Source: Spirodela intermedia (taxonomy: Eukaryota > Streptophyta > Magnoliopsida > Alismatales > Araceae). Taken from it: a DNA stretch of 64,000 bases. The DNA is taken from the NCBI GenBank assembly GCA_902729315.2, contig LR746278.1:2613501-2677500 (forward strand). The letters are read 5' to 3'. Positions 11,032-23,010 of this stretch are shown here, piece after piece. A program made the translations under genes and the position numbers. Every line of letters begins with the position of its first letter. The first letter of the stretch is position 1. The notes below the pieces were generated by a model. That model was not told the origin of the DNA. It worked only from the letters and a program-made list of their open reading frames with translations, and ran no database searches.

Positions 11032-12066
11032 ATGGCTCCTATTAACCTTGATTCGTCCAAGCAGTACTATGCAACCAGTAGTCTTGTCGTCGGTTATGCT
11101 CTATGTTCAAGCTTGCTCGCTATTATAAACAAGTATGCCATCACGAAGTTCAATTTCCCTGGTCTCTTGACCGCACTGCAGTACCTGACTTCTGCACTTG
11201 GTGTTTGGGTGCTTGGAAAGATGGGCTTCCTTTACCATGACGCATTTACCTGGGAGACAGCTAAGAAATTCTTCCCCGCAGCCGCTGTCTTCTACCTTGC
11301 CATCTTCACCAACACTAATCTTCTGCGCCATGCAAACGTGGACACCTTCATTGTGTTCCGCTCCTTGACGCCCCTTCTCGTGGCTGTCGCTGATACTGCC
11401 TTTAGGAAGCAGCCGTGCCCCTCTAAACTGACATTCCTGTCTCTGGTTACCATATTGAGCGGGGCGGTTGGGTATGTGATGACTGATTCGGGATTCACTC
11501 TCACAGCCTACTCGTGGGCCGTTGCTTATCTGATTACCATCACAACTGAGATGGTCTACATTAAGCACATGGTGATGAATCTTGGGCTGAACACATGGGG
11601 CTTTGTCCTTTACAACAATCTACTGTCCTTGATGATGGCTCCACTGTTCTGGTTTATTACAGGGGAGTATGCAGATGTCTTTGCATCTTTTAGCCCAGAT
11701 TTAGATAGCTGGTTTAAAGTGGATGCTTTTTTGGCGGTCTCTCTATCCTGTCTATTTGGATTGCTCATCAGTTTCTTTGGGTTTGCTGCGAGGAAAGCAA
11801 TCTCAGCCACAGCATTCACCGTGACAGGTGTTGTCAATAAGTTTCTTACCGTAGCAATTAATGTGTTGATCTGGGATAAACATGCCAGCACTTTTGGGTT
11901 GATGTGCCTGCTCATTACTATTGCGGGAGGAGTTCTATATCAGCAATCAGTGACAGGAGCTAGTGTCCCTTCACCCCCACGTGAATTGCCATCAATTGAG
12001 CCGGTGAGGGTGGAAGCGCAAAGGGATTATGAAGACGACACATCCGATAAGGATTCAAGTGTCTGA
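11032..12066 (+). CDS. GFT1: Golgi GDP-fucose transporter (GFT1/GONST4-like nucleotide-sugar transporter)
   Basis: A single-exon frame of 344 residues from ATG 11032. It has about ten hydrophobic helices of the NST/triose-phosphate translocator family. Blocks matching the Arabidopsis GDP-fucose transporter as I recall it include KQYYATSSLVVGYALCSSLL at the N terminus, NTNLLRHANVDTFIVFRSL in the middle, ITTEMVYIKHMV, and AISATAFTVTGVVNKFLTV near the C terminus. The product should exchange cytosolic GDP-fucose for GMP across the Golgi membrane, feeding fucosylation of xyloglucan, rhamnogalacturonan II, arabinogalactan proteins and N-glycans. The last 35 residues are hydrophilic and acidic, facing the cytosol. 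The alternative is GONST3 or another GONST; the blocks above favour GFT1. The gene lies between the two arms of the inverted repeat. Confidence 0.93.
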   Translation: MAPINLDSSKQYYATSSLVVGYALCSSLLAIINKYAITKFNFPGLLTALQYLTSALGVWVLGKMGFLYHDAFTWETAKKFFPAAAVFYLAIFTNTNLLRHANVDTFIVFRSLTPLLVAVADTAFRKQPCPSKLTFLSLVTILSGAVGYVMTDSGFTLTAYSWAVAYLITITTEMVYIKHMVMNLGLNTWGFVLYNNLLSLMMAPLFWFITGEYADVFASFSPDLDSWFKVDAFLAVSLSCLFGLLISFFGFAARKAISATAFTVTGVVNKFLTVAINVLIWDKHASTFGLMCLLITIAGGVLYQQSVTGASVPSPPRELPSIEPVRVEAQRDYEDDTSDKDSSV

Positions 12067-13325
12067 GTTAATTGAAGCCACACCAAAAATTTGGCAATTT
12101 TGGCAAATATTTGAAGTGGGAGGCATAGATTATAAGAATATCACTCTGAATTTCTTGCGTATTTTATTTTTCATAGCAGATTAACTTTGAACTTTTCATT
12201 GTTCACGTACTTCGAATTTACTAATGTTGCACTCTCCTTCAATAACGTCGCTTTTTATTTCTTGACACGGTAAGTATCTCTTATTTTTCACAACACGTGA
12301 AGGAAATAGTGATCGTGTTTCAGTTTTAACTCTTCCATGGGGACTTCTATCTGGAACTATCTTTTCGCATGCAAAATCTCTTGTGATATATTATCGAAAT
12401 GTTGAACAATATGCATCGGAAGGAATGAATATCGAATTTGAGCTCTTTTTCCCCTAATAGCACCCGAATGGACTCTTGTAAATTTCTTTCAAATTTAAAT
12501 TATCAGCATAAAGGCATATGGTAAGTATTTAGCTAATAAAAACAATCAAGAACTATGCATGTTGGGGAGAAAATTTTTAAAATTCCAGTCTTTGTAGAAA
12601 TCAGGCAGTTTCTCCAGTTCGATTTCTTTTCTGCTGTGGTGGATTTTGTCCTGCCTCAGCAGCAAATAATTTCCAATCCTTTTAGTCTTTCACCCTCCAC
12701 ATACACCTTCCCTTCAAAAATAATATTCTTCTATTTTCATACCTATCAGTGTGTGCATGTTTGTGCGTGTGTGTGTTTGTGTTTGTCTCCCTCCTTTTTT
12801 TGAATACTCTGGTCACAAAACCCAGTTTTTTTTCTCTTTCGCATTCCGTGAGATCAAACTATGTATCTAAAATCTAATAGTTGTGATGAATAGGGTTCGT
12901 ATCCTGGTCATAGTTTAGATTGATTATAGCTTCCATATGTCTAACTCAATGTCAACGAATTATCAGCATTTACCACAATAATCGTCACTTCTGTCCTTTA
13001 TGCAGTGGTAGATTCGTCCCTGATGATCATCCGAATGTCTAGGCATGGAAGTCTGAGCAAAAAGATAGTTTTTTATTAAAATCGAGACATGTTTCCATCG
13101 GTATGCCAAAAAGCCTTTAGCTTTGTCTCTCTTGCCTGAGATAACTTTGAGCTTATTCCTCTTTCACCTCCTTAAAACAGTCTACTCTGAGGTAACAGAA
13201 GCATTGTGAAGGGTGAAATGAGGCATTTTTTGGCAGAATTTTTATCAGACTATGGAGTAAATAGTGGCTGTGATCTTCATACGATTTACTACTTACCTGA
13301 GCTATGCTGATTAAGATAGAAACCA
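12067..13325. other. 3' flank of the transporter gene, no gene seen
   Basis: AT-rich sequence with the 3' UTR and spacer. A short TG-rich stretch occurs at 12751-12788. Nothing recognisable is encoded. Confidence 0.4.
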
Positions 13326-13687
13326 GTTGCCCCTCCAGTCATTCGGCTCACATATTGCACCAGTGATTGGAATCCCTCGTGCTTTGCCTCGCCATGTTGC
13401 CAAGGTTTATATAACCTACTTTCCAATGGGATCATCATATATGCCGGCAGCTGAGGAAACCCAGTGAGCAGAGATGGTAGGAACACCCTCGAAAGAGACC
13501 TTCTCTGTTAGCTGTAAGTGGTATCACAATACGTTTTCAGATATCATTGAGGGAGATAAAAATAAGTAAACGAATGATGAATATAAATAGTCAGAGAGTT
13601 ATTGGTATTGCTTCTGTGTAGTCCTGTTTTAGATCTTGATCCCGCATACGTGCTTACCATCCATTGATATTTCCTGTTGTCCTCATT
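13326..13687 (-). pseudogene. Orphan 3' exons of an unidentified gene
   Basis: On the minus strand an open segment just left of position 13688 reads NEDNRKYQWM and is followed by a good donor (GGATG|GTAAGC, about 13659). A consensus acceptor (CCACTTACAG) then opens an exon at about 13513 that continues in frame as LTEKVSFEGVPTISAHWVSS and AAGIYDDPIGK, then a stop at about 13418. The joined frame has protein-like composition, but its 5' side is cut off exactly where repeat arm B begins, with an in-frame stop there. I read it as the 3' remnant of a gene truncated by the repeat. I do not recognise the protein. A further donor-like CAG|GTAAGT lies near 13295. Confidence 0.4.
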
Positions 13688-13746
13688 TTATCTTCTTTTT
13701 TATATAAAATTCGAAAAGTAGGATCATCAGTCTGCTTACCCACCTT

Positions 13747-13795
<49 letters not shown>

Positions 13796-14097
13796 CTATG
13801 TATATTTTTACTTTCCTATTTCTTCAATGGGTGCTTAAACAGAGCCATTGGGATCAGCCCATAAGGCTTTTTGGGCGGCTGAGTAGTTCCCCATAAACCC
13901 CCCCCCCCTCCGGACCTGGGACATGGTTCATTTGACTTGAATCCGTCAGGATAGCTATTTCATTTCAAAGAGTACCCTTTTGCCCAAATTGGGTTGACCA
14001 GGGAGTGCTCTCCACGAGCGCTCTGTGCGTTGACTCTCGTGACCGCCAATGCGCACCGTCCCCATGAAGGGTTTAAAGAAGCCCGTGGAACCCCTCC
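13688..14097 (-). repeat. Inverted repeat arm B (about 410 bp)
   Basis: Reverse complement of arm A at 10233-10629, with only scattered substitutions, a longer CT microsatellite (about 13750-13793) and a longer C tract near 13899. The arms are about 3.06 kb apart and enclose the tRNA-Gly, the GDP-fucose transporter gene and the orphan exons. Confidence 0.92.
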
Positions 14098-14411
14098 GTG
14101 CGTATGTTTTTTTTCACCAAGGTCTGGAATTTGACCACGTGACAAAATTCCCCTTGTGCTTCCCCAATCCTCCGGGCCAGGCCCACCTCATCCGTCGGCC
14201 CGCAGGCCCGGGCCCGCCCATTAACATAACCACGGTTGAAGAAAATATGGGGAGAAAATAAAATCTTGAAAAAAAAAATTAAAAAAAAACCTCGCTGTAA
14301 CTGGCACAGTTTAACGTCCCACCGATTCATGGAGGATCAGCACGTCATTACATGCAGAGAGTAGTAGAATACTACAGAAAGTGTGGGAGTGAGCAGCCTT
14401 TGCAGAAGATG

Positions 14412-16508
14412 TTAAATGGTCAATCCATCCTTGGAGGACTTGCTGACGAGTGACTTGTGGATGTGAGGGATCACGCCGCCACCTGCTATGGTTCCCTTGA
14501 TGAGCGTGTCCAGCTCCTCATCGCCGCGGATCGCCAGCTGGAGATGCCTTGGGGTGATCCTCTTCACCTTCAGATCCTTGCTGGCATTGCCCGCTAGCTC
14601 AAGCACTTCTGCAGTGAGGTACTCCAGGATGGCTGCTGAGTACACCGCAGCCGTGGCGCCCACTCTGCCATTTGCTGCCACGCGGGACTTCAGCATACGG
14701 TGGATGCGGCCCACTGGGAACTGTGATTTTATGGAGAAGGCAGAGTTGAGAGGGGCTGCGCATGGGAGCAATGCATGGCCAAGAAGATTGAATCCCGAGA
14801 ATTAGCTTCTTTGTGGATGATAGGAGGGCAACGCTCAAAACCCATGAATGCTCCGCTGGTAACTCGTGTAGAACAGTAAGTGTAAACTGGGTTGTGCGTG
14901 TTTGAGAGAGAGAGAGGGAGAGAGAGAGAGAGAGTATCCAAGTATTTTAGAGCATTAGAAACGAAGGTCTGTAGTTTTTAGCAAACAAGGATCTTTATAA
15001 GCCATGGACTGATTGAAGAAAACATATGATGGATTGTCCATGGATATCACTTAGAAGAAAAGGAAAGAATGAAGAGGAGCTTCATCGAAATCATCACAGG
15101 CACATACAAAAGGCCCATGAGCAATGTAAGGATCACCAATGGAAAAACAGATGAACTTCTAGTTACATTCATCCTGCGTGAGCCATAGCGACATTGAGAA
15201 TGCGCTGATGGTCCATGTGACGTAGATGGGGAAAAAATAAAGACATGCTATGGGCAAATTTCATGAAAGTGCTCATCCTTCGATCAGGAAACAAAGCTCC
15301 GACGAGGAAATAGCATGTAGAGTTCGGTACTCCAAGTGAAATTCGCTTGGGCCCTCCTCACTTCCATTGCAGTGACTGGGTAATTAGAAACCGCGCTGCA
15401 GAACTTTCAGGAACAGTAGCTGCTTCCAAGATCAACGCACTGGAACTTCCCAGGAGAAAAATCATTCCTCCTCACAACCTCCATGAACATTGCAGAAAAT
15501 TACTAGATTTTCTACTCCTACAGGACGTGAAAGAATATGCATCCGAACATGGTGTGATTCTTTACAAGATATTCCGCCCCAGCTGAAGTTTCAATTGCCT
15601 CTTGCATTTTATGACTGGTTTTTACTGAATTCTATAGTCTTTCCTGCTTGGTAATCCATGAACTCTCATTCTTCTATCGTAGCACCTATGAGCATATTCC
15701 ACTAGGAATTCCTTGGGACCTTCTGTGTTTATCTGAGGTCTCAGACAGATCATGGTCACTAAATCGCTCCCACCCAAAGATCAGAAGCTTAGCCCGTACT
15801 TATTCTGGTCTCCTGGTGGCGTTCTCTTCACCTCAACTCTTTCATACAGCCTTGGGCGTCAGAGGATCTCACCACTGCGTTCCAATCCCCTTCACAGCCG
15901 TTCCTGAGGATCTTCACTCAGGTAGGGCCCCATGTCGGCGGTGCTCTTCTCCATTGTCATTTCAATCCTCGACATTTTTCACCGTAGCAGATGCAATCAT
16001 AGAATTTGCATACAAGAGAGACACGCCAATTACGAGGTCTCTGTTAGAAAGTACATAAGACGATGGGCAAAGAACCTGGCCTGAAATGGAACAAAGTCCC
16101 GACGTCAAAGTCCTCACCAGCATTTAGCCACACCAGCTTTGATATCTCCGGTAGCTATGAGCGGATTGCCACGCAATCTAAGGGGACAATGTCTCATGAA
16201 TACCACGAGCTACCAACATACATGGAAAACACGTATTGATACCCAAAAAGAAAAGAAAAATCCACAACCGCTACCAAGAAATACGCTGTGCAACCGGACG
16301 AACACCCAGGATGACAAGAATTTCACACACAAATAGAGGGAAAAGTAACCCAAAGGGGGGGAAAGAAGAAAGATCTACGGCAAGCAAAGTAGAGATCAAC
16401 GAGCGGGACCTGAAGACCGGCCCGCGAGGAGCGAGAGATGGCTTTCTTCTTGTCCTTATTGGCGGGGGTCATCCCTGTGATCACCCCCTTTGCTCCCTTA
16501 CCTGACAT
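14412..16508 (-). CDS. Histone variant H2A.Z, two exons
   Basis: Exon 1 (16508-16410) encodes [20 protein letters not shown] and ends SRSSRAGLQ. Exon 2 (14720-14412) begins [14 protein letters not shown] and ends [14 protein letters not shown]. They join in phase 0 to 135 residues, the normal size for this variant. The H2A.Z signature is clear: [40 protein letters not shown], and [20 protein letters not shown], rather than the canonical H2A docking domain. It replaces H2A in nucleosomes, typically at the +1 nucleosome, loaded by the SWR1 complex. The split after ...GLQ matches plant H2A.Z gene structure as I recall it. The intron (14721-16409, 1,689 bp) is long, with an ATCACAG acceptor and a weak CAG|GTCCCG donor. 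The N-terminal tail is divergent and the C-terminal DGLTI is unusual. Confidence 0.93.
14721..16409. other. H2A.Z intron contents
   Basis: Holds a GA microsatellite at about 14904-14934 and several open frames on both strands (for example 15347-15586 plus). None has a recognisable domain. Composition is mixed and partly protein-like, so decayed gene or transposon fragments are possible but not shown. Confidence 0.35.
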
Positions 16509-17261
16509 CTTCCTCTTCTCCTCTCCAAGGCTCTACAGAACCCTTTCCGGCCGATGGCAGAGCAAGAAAACCTGTCACTGGCTGAAGCAGTGGGCTGGAA
16601 CGAAGAAATTTCTTCGATACCCGCGAGGAGGAGGTCCACAGTACGAGGAATACATTAAGATTCTCGAGGCACCCACTTCCTGGTTAATCCAGGGGTTCAG
16701 TGGGCCCTGGAGAAGCCCAAATTTCTTGGAAATGTCACTCATTGTGGACTTCATTTCTCATTATTTTCAGTCATATGAATTAAGATTTTATCTATTTAAT
16801 AATGGGTCTCACTTACAAGAAAAATATAAGATAATTAGATGATTACTATCCATTTTTAGTTTAGTGACTTTTAGAAGAGGTGCATTATACATAGATATTC
16901 CCATTTTTTATCGATTAATGCCTAAATAACCTGATTATTACTTATAAGCTCCTTTTTTCTGGGGATTACAATTGTTGAAGCCTTCATTGAGAATCAAAAA
17001 ATTCAGATATTGAATGAACTTAATAAAATTGGTAACTATTCTTCTGAAACAAGAGTTCAACTAGTTTAGCTTATCTAATAAAAACAATGGAGCATATATT
17101 TTTTTTCCAATAATAGACAAAAAAATTAAGCTATGAATTGATATAACCTAAGTTGGTTAAGTAATGGTTATAATCTGCCACTTTACCTAACGAAGTCCAC
17201 TTCTCTATTGAACCCAATGAATCAAAGCCCTACATTGACCCCCCCTTCACATAACTGCTCT

Positions 17262-17418
<157 letters not shown>

Positions 17419-19050
17419 AGCCCAACAAATCTTATAAAAAAGGAGAGGATTTTTTTAAAAAAATCCAAGTGGCCTAAAACTAATTATCCAAGCATCCAAG
17501 GTGCTTCAAAGATGGGCTAATTGGTCAAAAGATGATAAAATAATCAATCACTTTTGGGTAACAGATGTCTGTGTACCAATTACACGAGAGATTATTTTCA
17601 CCAAAGTGGACCATAAGCCTATTTACAGTCAAATTAAGTTGGATTAGAAACCCAAGATGTGTGAAAATATGAGATGGCCTAATTTCAACCCATGATGACC
17701 CAATAAGATATTTTAACACATCTTAATTATGTCTAAATTTAGTTTTCCTGCTTTTATTCTCATTTCTCAGTTTCAATCATTTCAAATATATTTCAATAGG
17801 CCTAAACTCAAATTGAAGACACTAAATAATATAAATCAAAATCATTCAATACGATTTACAACTTTCTTCCCTCTTCTAAGGGTCTTTTTCTTTGTTTGTA
17901 GATTCTAGCAACCCTTGTGGATTCAGATGATCCATTTTTATCATGTTAATTCAAGATTGAATCTTTGTAGATTCAAATGTTGAAGCTTATTTATTTAGTG
18001 GAGGGCAAAGAAGTTTCAGTGATAGTATATTTTTTTATGAATTCAAGGACATGATTTCAACTCCACCTAACTCATGCTGCATCAACCTCTTGAATTGTCA
18101 ATTTCTCATTTTCTGCTATGTCAAATGAAGAGGGTCATTTCAGAAACTTTGCCTTGGACAATGTTGAGGTCTCAATCTGCTTCTATGCATTTGTTTGCTT
18201 TGACTTTATTTCTTCTTTGAATTTTTTTTGAATGGATACACTAAAATGGGTTGATTGTCTTTCTTATTCTTAGGGAATGGGTGTAGAGGATGTTGGGAGA
18301 TGTGCTTCTTAACCTTATCAATAAAAAACTAAGGAGTCACATATCTGATAGGTTACCTCACTCTAAACTAGGTTTGGTCATTAATGAGTTAATTATATTT
18401 GGCAAGGCGGATTAGTTTCAATGCTATGTAAACTTATTCTTAAATTAGATGTGCTTTTAAGCAATAGTAACCTATGATATGAAGGTTTACATATACTAAG
18501 ATAAACATTTTATTAGTTTATTCCAAAAATTCGTCAATGACTTAAGATTTTATGTAAGTTAAAGAAATGCAAGGGTTTACTTGTAATATGTTAGATTTTA
18601 AGGAATTTTTATGGGCCTATTTATAAATTCATGAAAGAAAGATTATACTTTTTTGGAACTCAAGGTCTTTAAAAGTAATGTGAAATAACTTTTTTTGGAC
18701 ATTTTTACAAATTCATAAAATATGGGCTGTTCGAAACGCAAGAGCGTGCAGCAGAAGGGCTTGGATGTAATCAGGTTGAAGTTCTTTGTACATATTTACA
18801 CGTTCAACCGAATGATTTTGTCCGCATTCGATTGATGCCGACAAACATGGGCTATGTATGGGTCCGTAAGTGAGCCCTACCTCTTGTCATTGTCTTTTGC
18901 GCCACTTCCGTGTGGGCTCCACTCCTCCACGCGGTTTTCACCCGCCGCCGTCGGCCGGCAAGTCCACCTGCTGATCAAACGGGGACCTTGGAAGACGAGA
19001 ACAGTGGATAGCGCGGTCGCCCGAGAGAGAGGGAGAGATAGAGATAGATA

Positions 19051-19054
<4 letters not shown>

Positions 19055-19133
<79 letters not shown>
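19055..19133. repeat. (GA)n microsatellite
   Basis: About 39 uninterrupted GA units. Confidence 0.97.
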
Positions 19134-19136
<3 letters not shown>

Positions 19137-19552
19137 ACGTCTCAACTGATCCTGCGTCAAACGAGGGAGAACAATGGACTCAGCGACCAGACCAGACGAT
19201 CCCTCCAAGAGGCAAAGATGTATGAAAAGGAGGAAATAAGCTCGAAGAAGGAAGAGAGACGGATATATCGTAGTAAATGTAAAATATGCGAGCTTTCACC
19301 CTGCTCAACTAGTCCATAAATTTAACCGTGACCGGCGAATTCTCATCCCAGAGGCAATGTTTTAAGCCGTGAGGTTATCAGCAACGACGCCGGCGAGAAT
19401 TTTGGGGACGTTGACCCTGCGATAAGGAATTATGATACATCCTGGGCAAGCTGCGCGTCGTCTACAATGGTGTAGTAGCTCCATCTTCTACATCTAAACA
19501 CATGAAATATAGGGGTGGTTTCTACTCGGTGGAAGGAATCAGAGGCGAGTTC

Positions 19553-20059
19553 TTACTGCGTAAAATCGATGTTGATCTGGGTTATCTGTCCGGCGGAGGA
19601 GTTGGTGATGGCCCTGAAGGCGGCATCGGAGAGAACCATGGTGGCGCCGCCGTGGGACGGTGGCGAAACAAGTGCAGAGGCGTGGTCAACGATCTTCACC
19701 AGGATGGGGGGCTGGCCGTCGGCGCATGCGCGGGGCACGGTGGAGCTGAGGCACTTCACCAAGTACAGCCGCCCGCAAGCGGCGCTGTTGTCCCATATTC
19801 CGTCCCCCGCCGCCGCGAAGAAGTTGTTGGAGGGGAACTGGCTGGCGTCGCCGCCGTAGCAGGCGGTGGCTGCCGGCGGCAATGAGTTAATTCTCCGGCG
19901 GCAGCGAGGGAAGGAAGGTAGAATAGAGGGTGAGTTCGCTGAGAACTTACGGAGGTACGGCGGGCTGTAGGACGTGGCGGTGCCGACGTCTGCTGCGGAG
20001 CGGTGTAGACCCAGGAGGAGGGAGACGAGGAAAGGGAGAAGCTTTAGCCGGTTGATCAT
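19553..20059 (-). CDS. EG45-like (plant natriuretic peptide/expansin-related) secreted protein
   Basis: Exon 1 is 20059-19951 and exon 2 is 19869-19553, giving 141 residues. ATG 20059 begins a clear signal peptide (MINRLKLLPFLVSLLLGLHR, cleavage near SAA|DVG). The mature part reads DVGTATSYSPPYLPTACYGG, then QFPSNNFFAAAGDGIWDN and SAACGRLYLVKC, the double-psi beta-barrel (expansin domain 1-like) core of EG45/plant natriuretic peptides. These apoplastic proteins lack the expansin cellulose-binding domain. The intron is 81 bp (CC|GTAAGT...GGCAG), divisible by three and free of stops. The C-terminal half reads VKIVDHASALVSPPSHGGAT where other members carry additional cysteines, so only four cysteines remain. 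Sense-strand GA repeats lie about 110 bp upstream. Confidence 0.85.
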   Translation of the reverse strand: MINRLKLLPFLVSLLLGLHRSAADVGTATSYSPPYLRKFSANSPSILPSFPRCRRRINSLPPAATACYGGDASQFPSNNFFAAAGDGIWDNSAACGRLYLVKCLSSTVPRACADGQPPILVKIVDHASALVSPPSHGGATMVLSDAAFRAITNSSAGQITQINIDFTQ

Positions 20060-20571
20060 GGTTTTGATGGCCCTTTTCTTCCTCCTGCGATCGGCGCCCG
20101 GAATCGTCACTAAAAATCCAAAAGTTTTTGCGTCAAGGATTGACTACGATAACCCTCTCTTCCCCTCCCTTCTCTCTCTCTCTCTCTCTCTCGCTCGCTC
20201 TCTCCGTTGGTTCGACAGAAGTAGATCGTCCCTCCTTTGGGTCAACAAGTGGATAGGTCTACAGCGAAAGGGAGAAGGGAGGGCGAAACATACCTTTCGA
20301 TGGACGGGCACATGGATCGCAGAGAGAGAAGTAGATATCTTGTTTCCGTCAACAGAGAGGGGTCAAAGATTCGGTTTAAGAGGGTGACCTAGATATCTGT
20401 CATCAAACGCCAGAGAACTATTCAATATTAACGAACGGCCATGAACAATGGCCCAGACAGAAACCCTCTTCGATACGTAAGAACCAGAGAAGAGGAGAAA
20501 CACAATCGTGAAACTGAATTCGTCAACCGGAGGCATATTTTCGGCCCTTATAAATCCTGATGTGAATTGCT

Positions 20572-20628
<57 letters not shown>

Positions 20629-20964
20629 TCTTTCATTTCCATAAAGTTTTTTTCGGGCAAAACCTTTGCCCTGGGCAGACATGAATGCAGAAGACGGTGT
20701 GTCTGAGAAATTTATAGCATTTCACATCAAGAGGATCAGGTCACCCGCCCGTTGACTTTGCGTGGTAGTCTCTCTCAACAGAGAATAACAGCCTGGATTT
20801 CGGCCGACCCAGAGCCCTTTTTTTCTTCGGGTACGATAAATAGACGCAAGACAACCAAATTCCATACACGTGTTCACACTTCAGAAGTCCGTGAAGTCCC
20901 TTTGACATTCCACAGAACTAATGACAGCAGCCAGACGGGGAAGGAGACGACCCCTCGGCCACTC
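20060..20964. other. Intergenic between EG45-like and TSP1-like genes
   Basis: 5' flank of the EG45-like gene and 3' flank of the next. Contains a CT patch at 20168-20192 and a (GA)n tract at 20575-20627. No coding signal. Confidence 0.45.
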
Positions 20965-22967
20965 TCAGGAGTATCCTTCCATCATTATGTACACGAACCC
21001 GCTTGGGGACGAGTTCCTCCTGCAGGGATAACGATGGGGACAATCAGCCCTCCCTGAACAAATATATTGGAGAGATGGAGAGACGGAGACTACTCCTTTT
21101 TTGAAGATTTGAGTATACAAGGACAAGGTTCTGATAGAGAGAGAGAGAGAGAGATCAAGAGAGAGAGAGAGAGAGAGGAGCAGAGGGGTAGCTACCACCC
21201 ATGTAAACGAGAGATGTAACGTTCATGAATTGCCAAGTTCTTTTCAAATAGAAAAATTCACCGGAAAAAGAACAGAATGGAAAGGTCAAAGGTGGGTCCC
21301 TTACCTCTGATAAAATGTAAAACCAGCAAACCCAAGTCCGACGACAGCCACAAGACCGAGGAGGACAAGGACTGCGACTAACCAACCCGACAGGCCATCT
21401 GACTCACTTGCGTATGAGCTGCTATCACTGAGGGGTTCACAGCTATGCACATTACAGGGCTCCTGTCTGGCAGGCTGCCAAGAAAAAAAACCATAAGAAA
21501 TGAGACCAACCTGACACTATGGGATGAGAACTCAAGGATATCAACCCAAAATGAAATCCATGAGAAGTAATTTATAGCTTTATCAACAAATCAAAAGAGG
21601 ATATGACTGGAATCATCACGAACAAACACATTTCATCTGACGGTGTGGATTGGCAGAGTTGGTAACAGATCTCCAGATCCCCTAATCTGATTTACAATAT
21701 GTTCTTACATGCCCAGGAATCACAAGCGTTGTGGAGCCGACCTGCCACTTAAAGAAACCTTAACCTCTTTATTTGGCTGCATTTTTTATTTCTTATGAAA
21801 ATGGAAATAAAAAATTTCCACTTTAATTTCTCAAGAGTCCTTTGAATCAATAGCCATAAATGTACGAAATTGCAGTTCTTACCATTGAGTATATCAAACT
21901 TTCTATGCTTCTGGTCCATTGAGTTTTCAATTATGACAGGAAAATTTGCACATTTAATTTGAACATTTCAAAATAATTACCATCAAATGAAGTTTCAAAA
22001 AAATGAATCCATTTATTGTCATCTCAAAAAGACTGGCACTATACAGAGATTGGCAGTACAATCATTACTGCACGATGGCCGACTTTGGTGCTCCTTTGGT
22101 CACACCCCATCAGCCTGTACCAAGCGTTTCCTTAAGAACTTCGATCTTTCCCTGATGGGTTTGGGACACAAAAGAGGAAATATTTCTAGCGTAACCCTTT
22201 TCTATCTGGCCCTCTTTGACCACCCACATAGGATGTTGATGGGAACCTCCTCAAGAACATTCAATATTCAGATGCTAACAGAACACTCTGAAACTAGTAA
22301 GCTCATTGGAAATATACTAACAAAAGGCCAGAAATTTGTGGCTAAAGGAGGAAATCCCTGATATAAAAACCCCGGAAGTACTCCCCTGAATATCTGACAG
22401 AAAAATAGACTTCGCATAAAAGTTATAGATATGAGACCAGCGCGGAAAAGCCCTAGTTAGCAAGCCCCGTATTTAAAGCTTGGCCATCTTTCACTCAGGT
22501 TTTATTCAGAACTGATAGTTACTGCAGATCAAGATTTTTTTTCATGTACTAAGTGCACAGTCAAGATTATTGAAAGGAAAATTCGTTGTAGCAGAATATC
22601 TAACTTTTCCTCAGGAATCAGATTACCAGTATATGCATAAAATTCACCAGTTCATTCACGTCGATAAAAATAACTAATCTCTAATGACTGCAAAACAGAA
22701 TAACAAATCTTATCAAACAGGCAGACAGACCACAAATAGGATACGTTGTTGTAAGATTTCAGTCATAAGATAATGATGGAAAAATAAAAATGGCTCACCA
22801 TATCCTGCCCAGAGCACTTGCGGTCATCGACAGCAAAATGCCTAATGGATGTGTCTTCCATGCTTCCAAAACAATCAACATCTCTATAACGGATTCCACC
22901 ATCGCAAGGAGATGAACACTTCATCCAAGTCCCAACTACCCACCTGAATTTTTCTGTGCAGTGCCAA

Positions 22968-23010
<43 letters not shown>

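Noticed and set aside
13289-13486. A 65-residue minus-strand frame ending FYLNQHSSGK
   Set aside because: It overlaps the orphan exon in a different frame and has a stop right after the acceptor, so the LTEKVSFEGV frame was preferred.
15347-15586. Plus-strand 79-residue frame in the H2A.Z intron
   Set aside because: No domain, no promoter or splice support; treated as chance or a decayed fragment.
18722-18835. Short frame MGCSKRKSVQQKGLDVIR
   Set aside because: Only 37 codons in an AT-rich region, with no homology I recognise.
19502-19885. Plus-strand frame opposite the EG45-like gene
   Set aside because: Antisense shadow; Gly/Ala/Val-rich low-complexity product.
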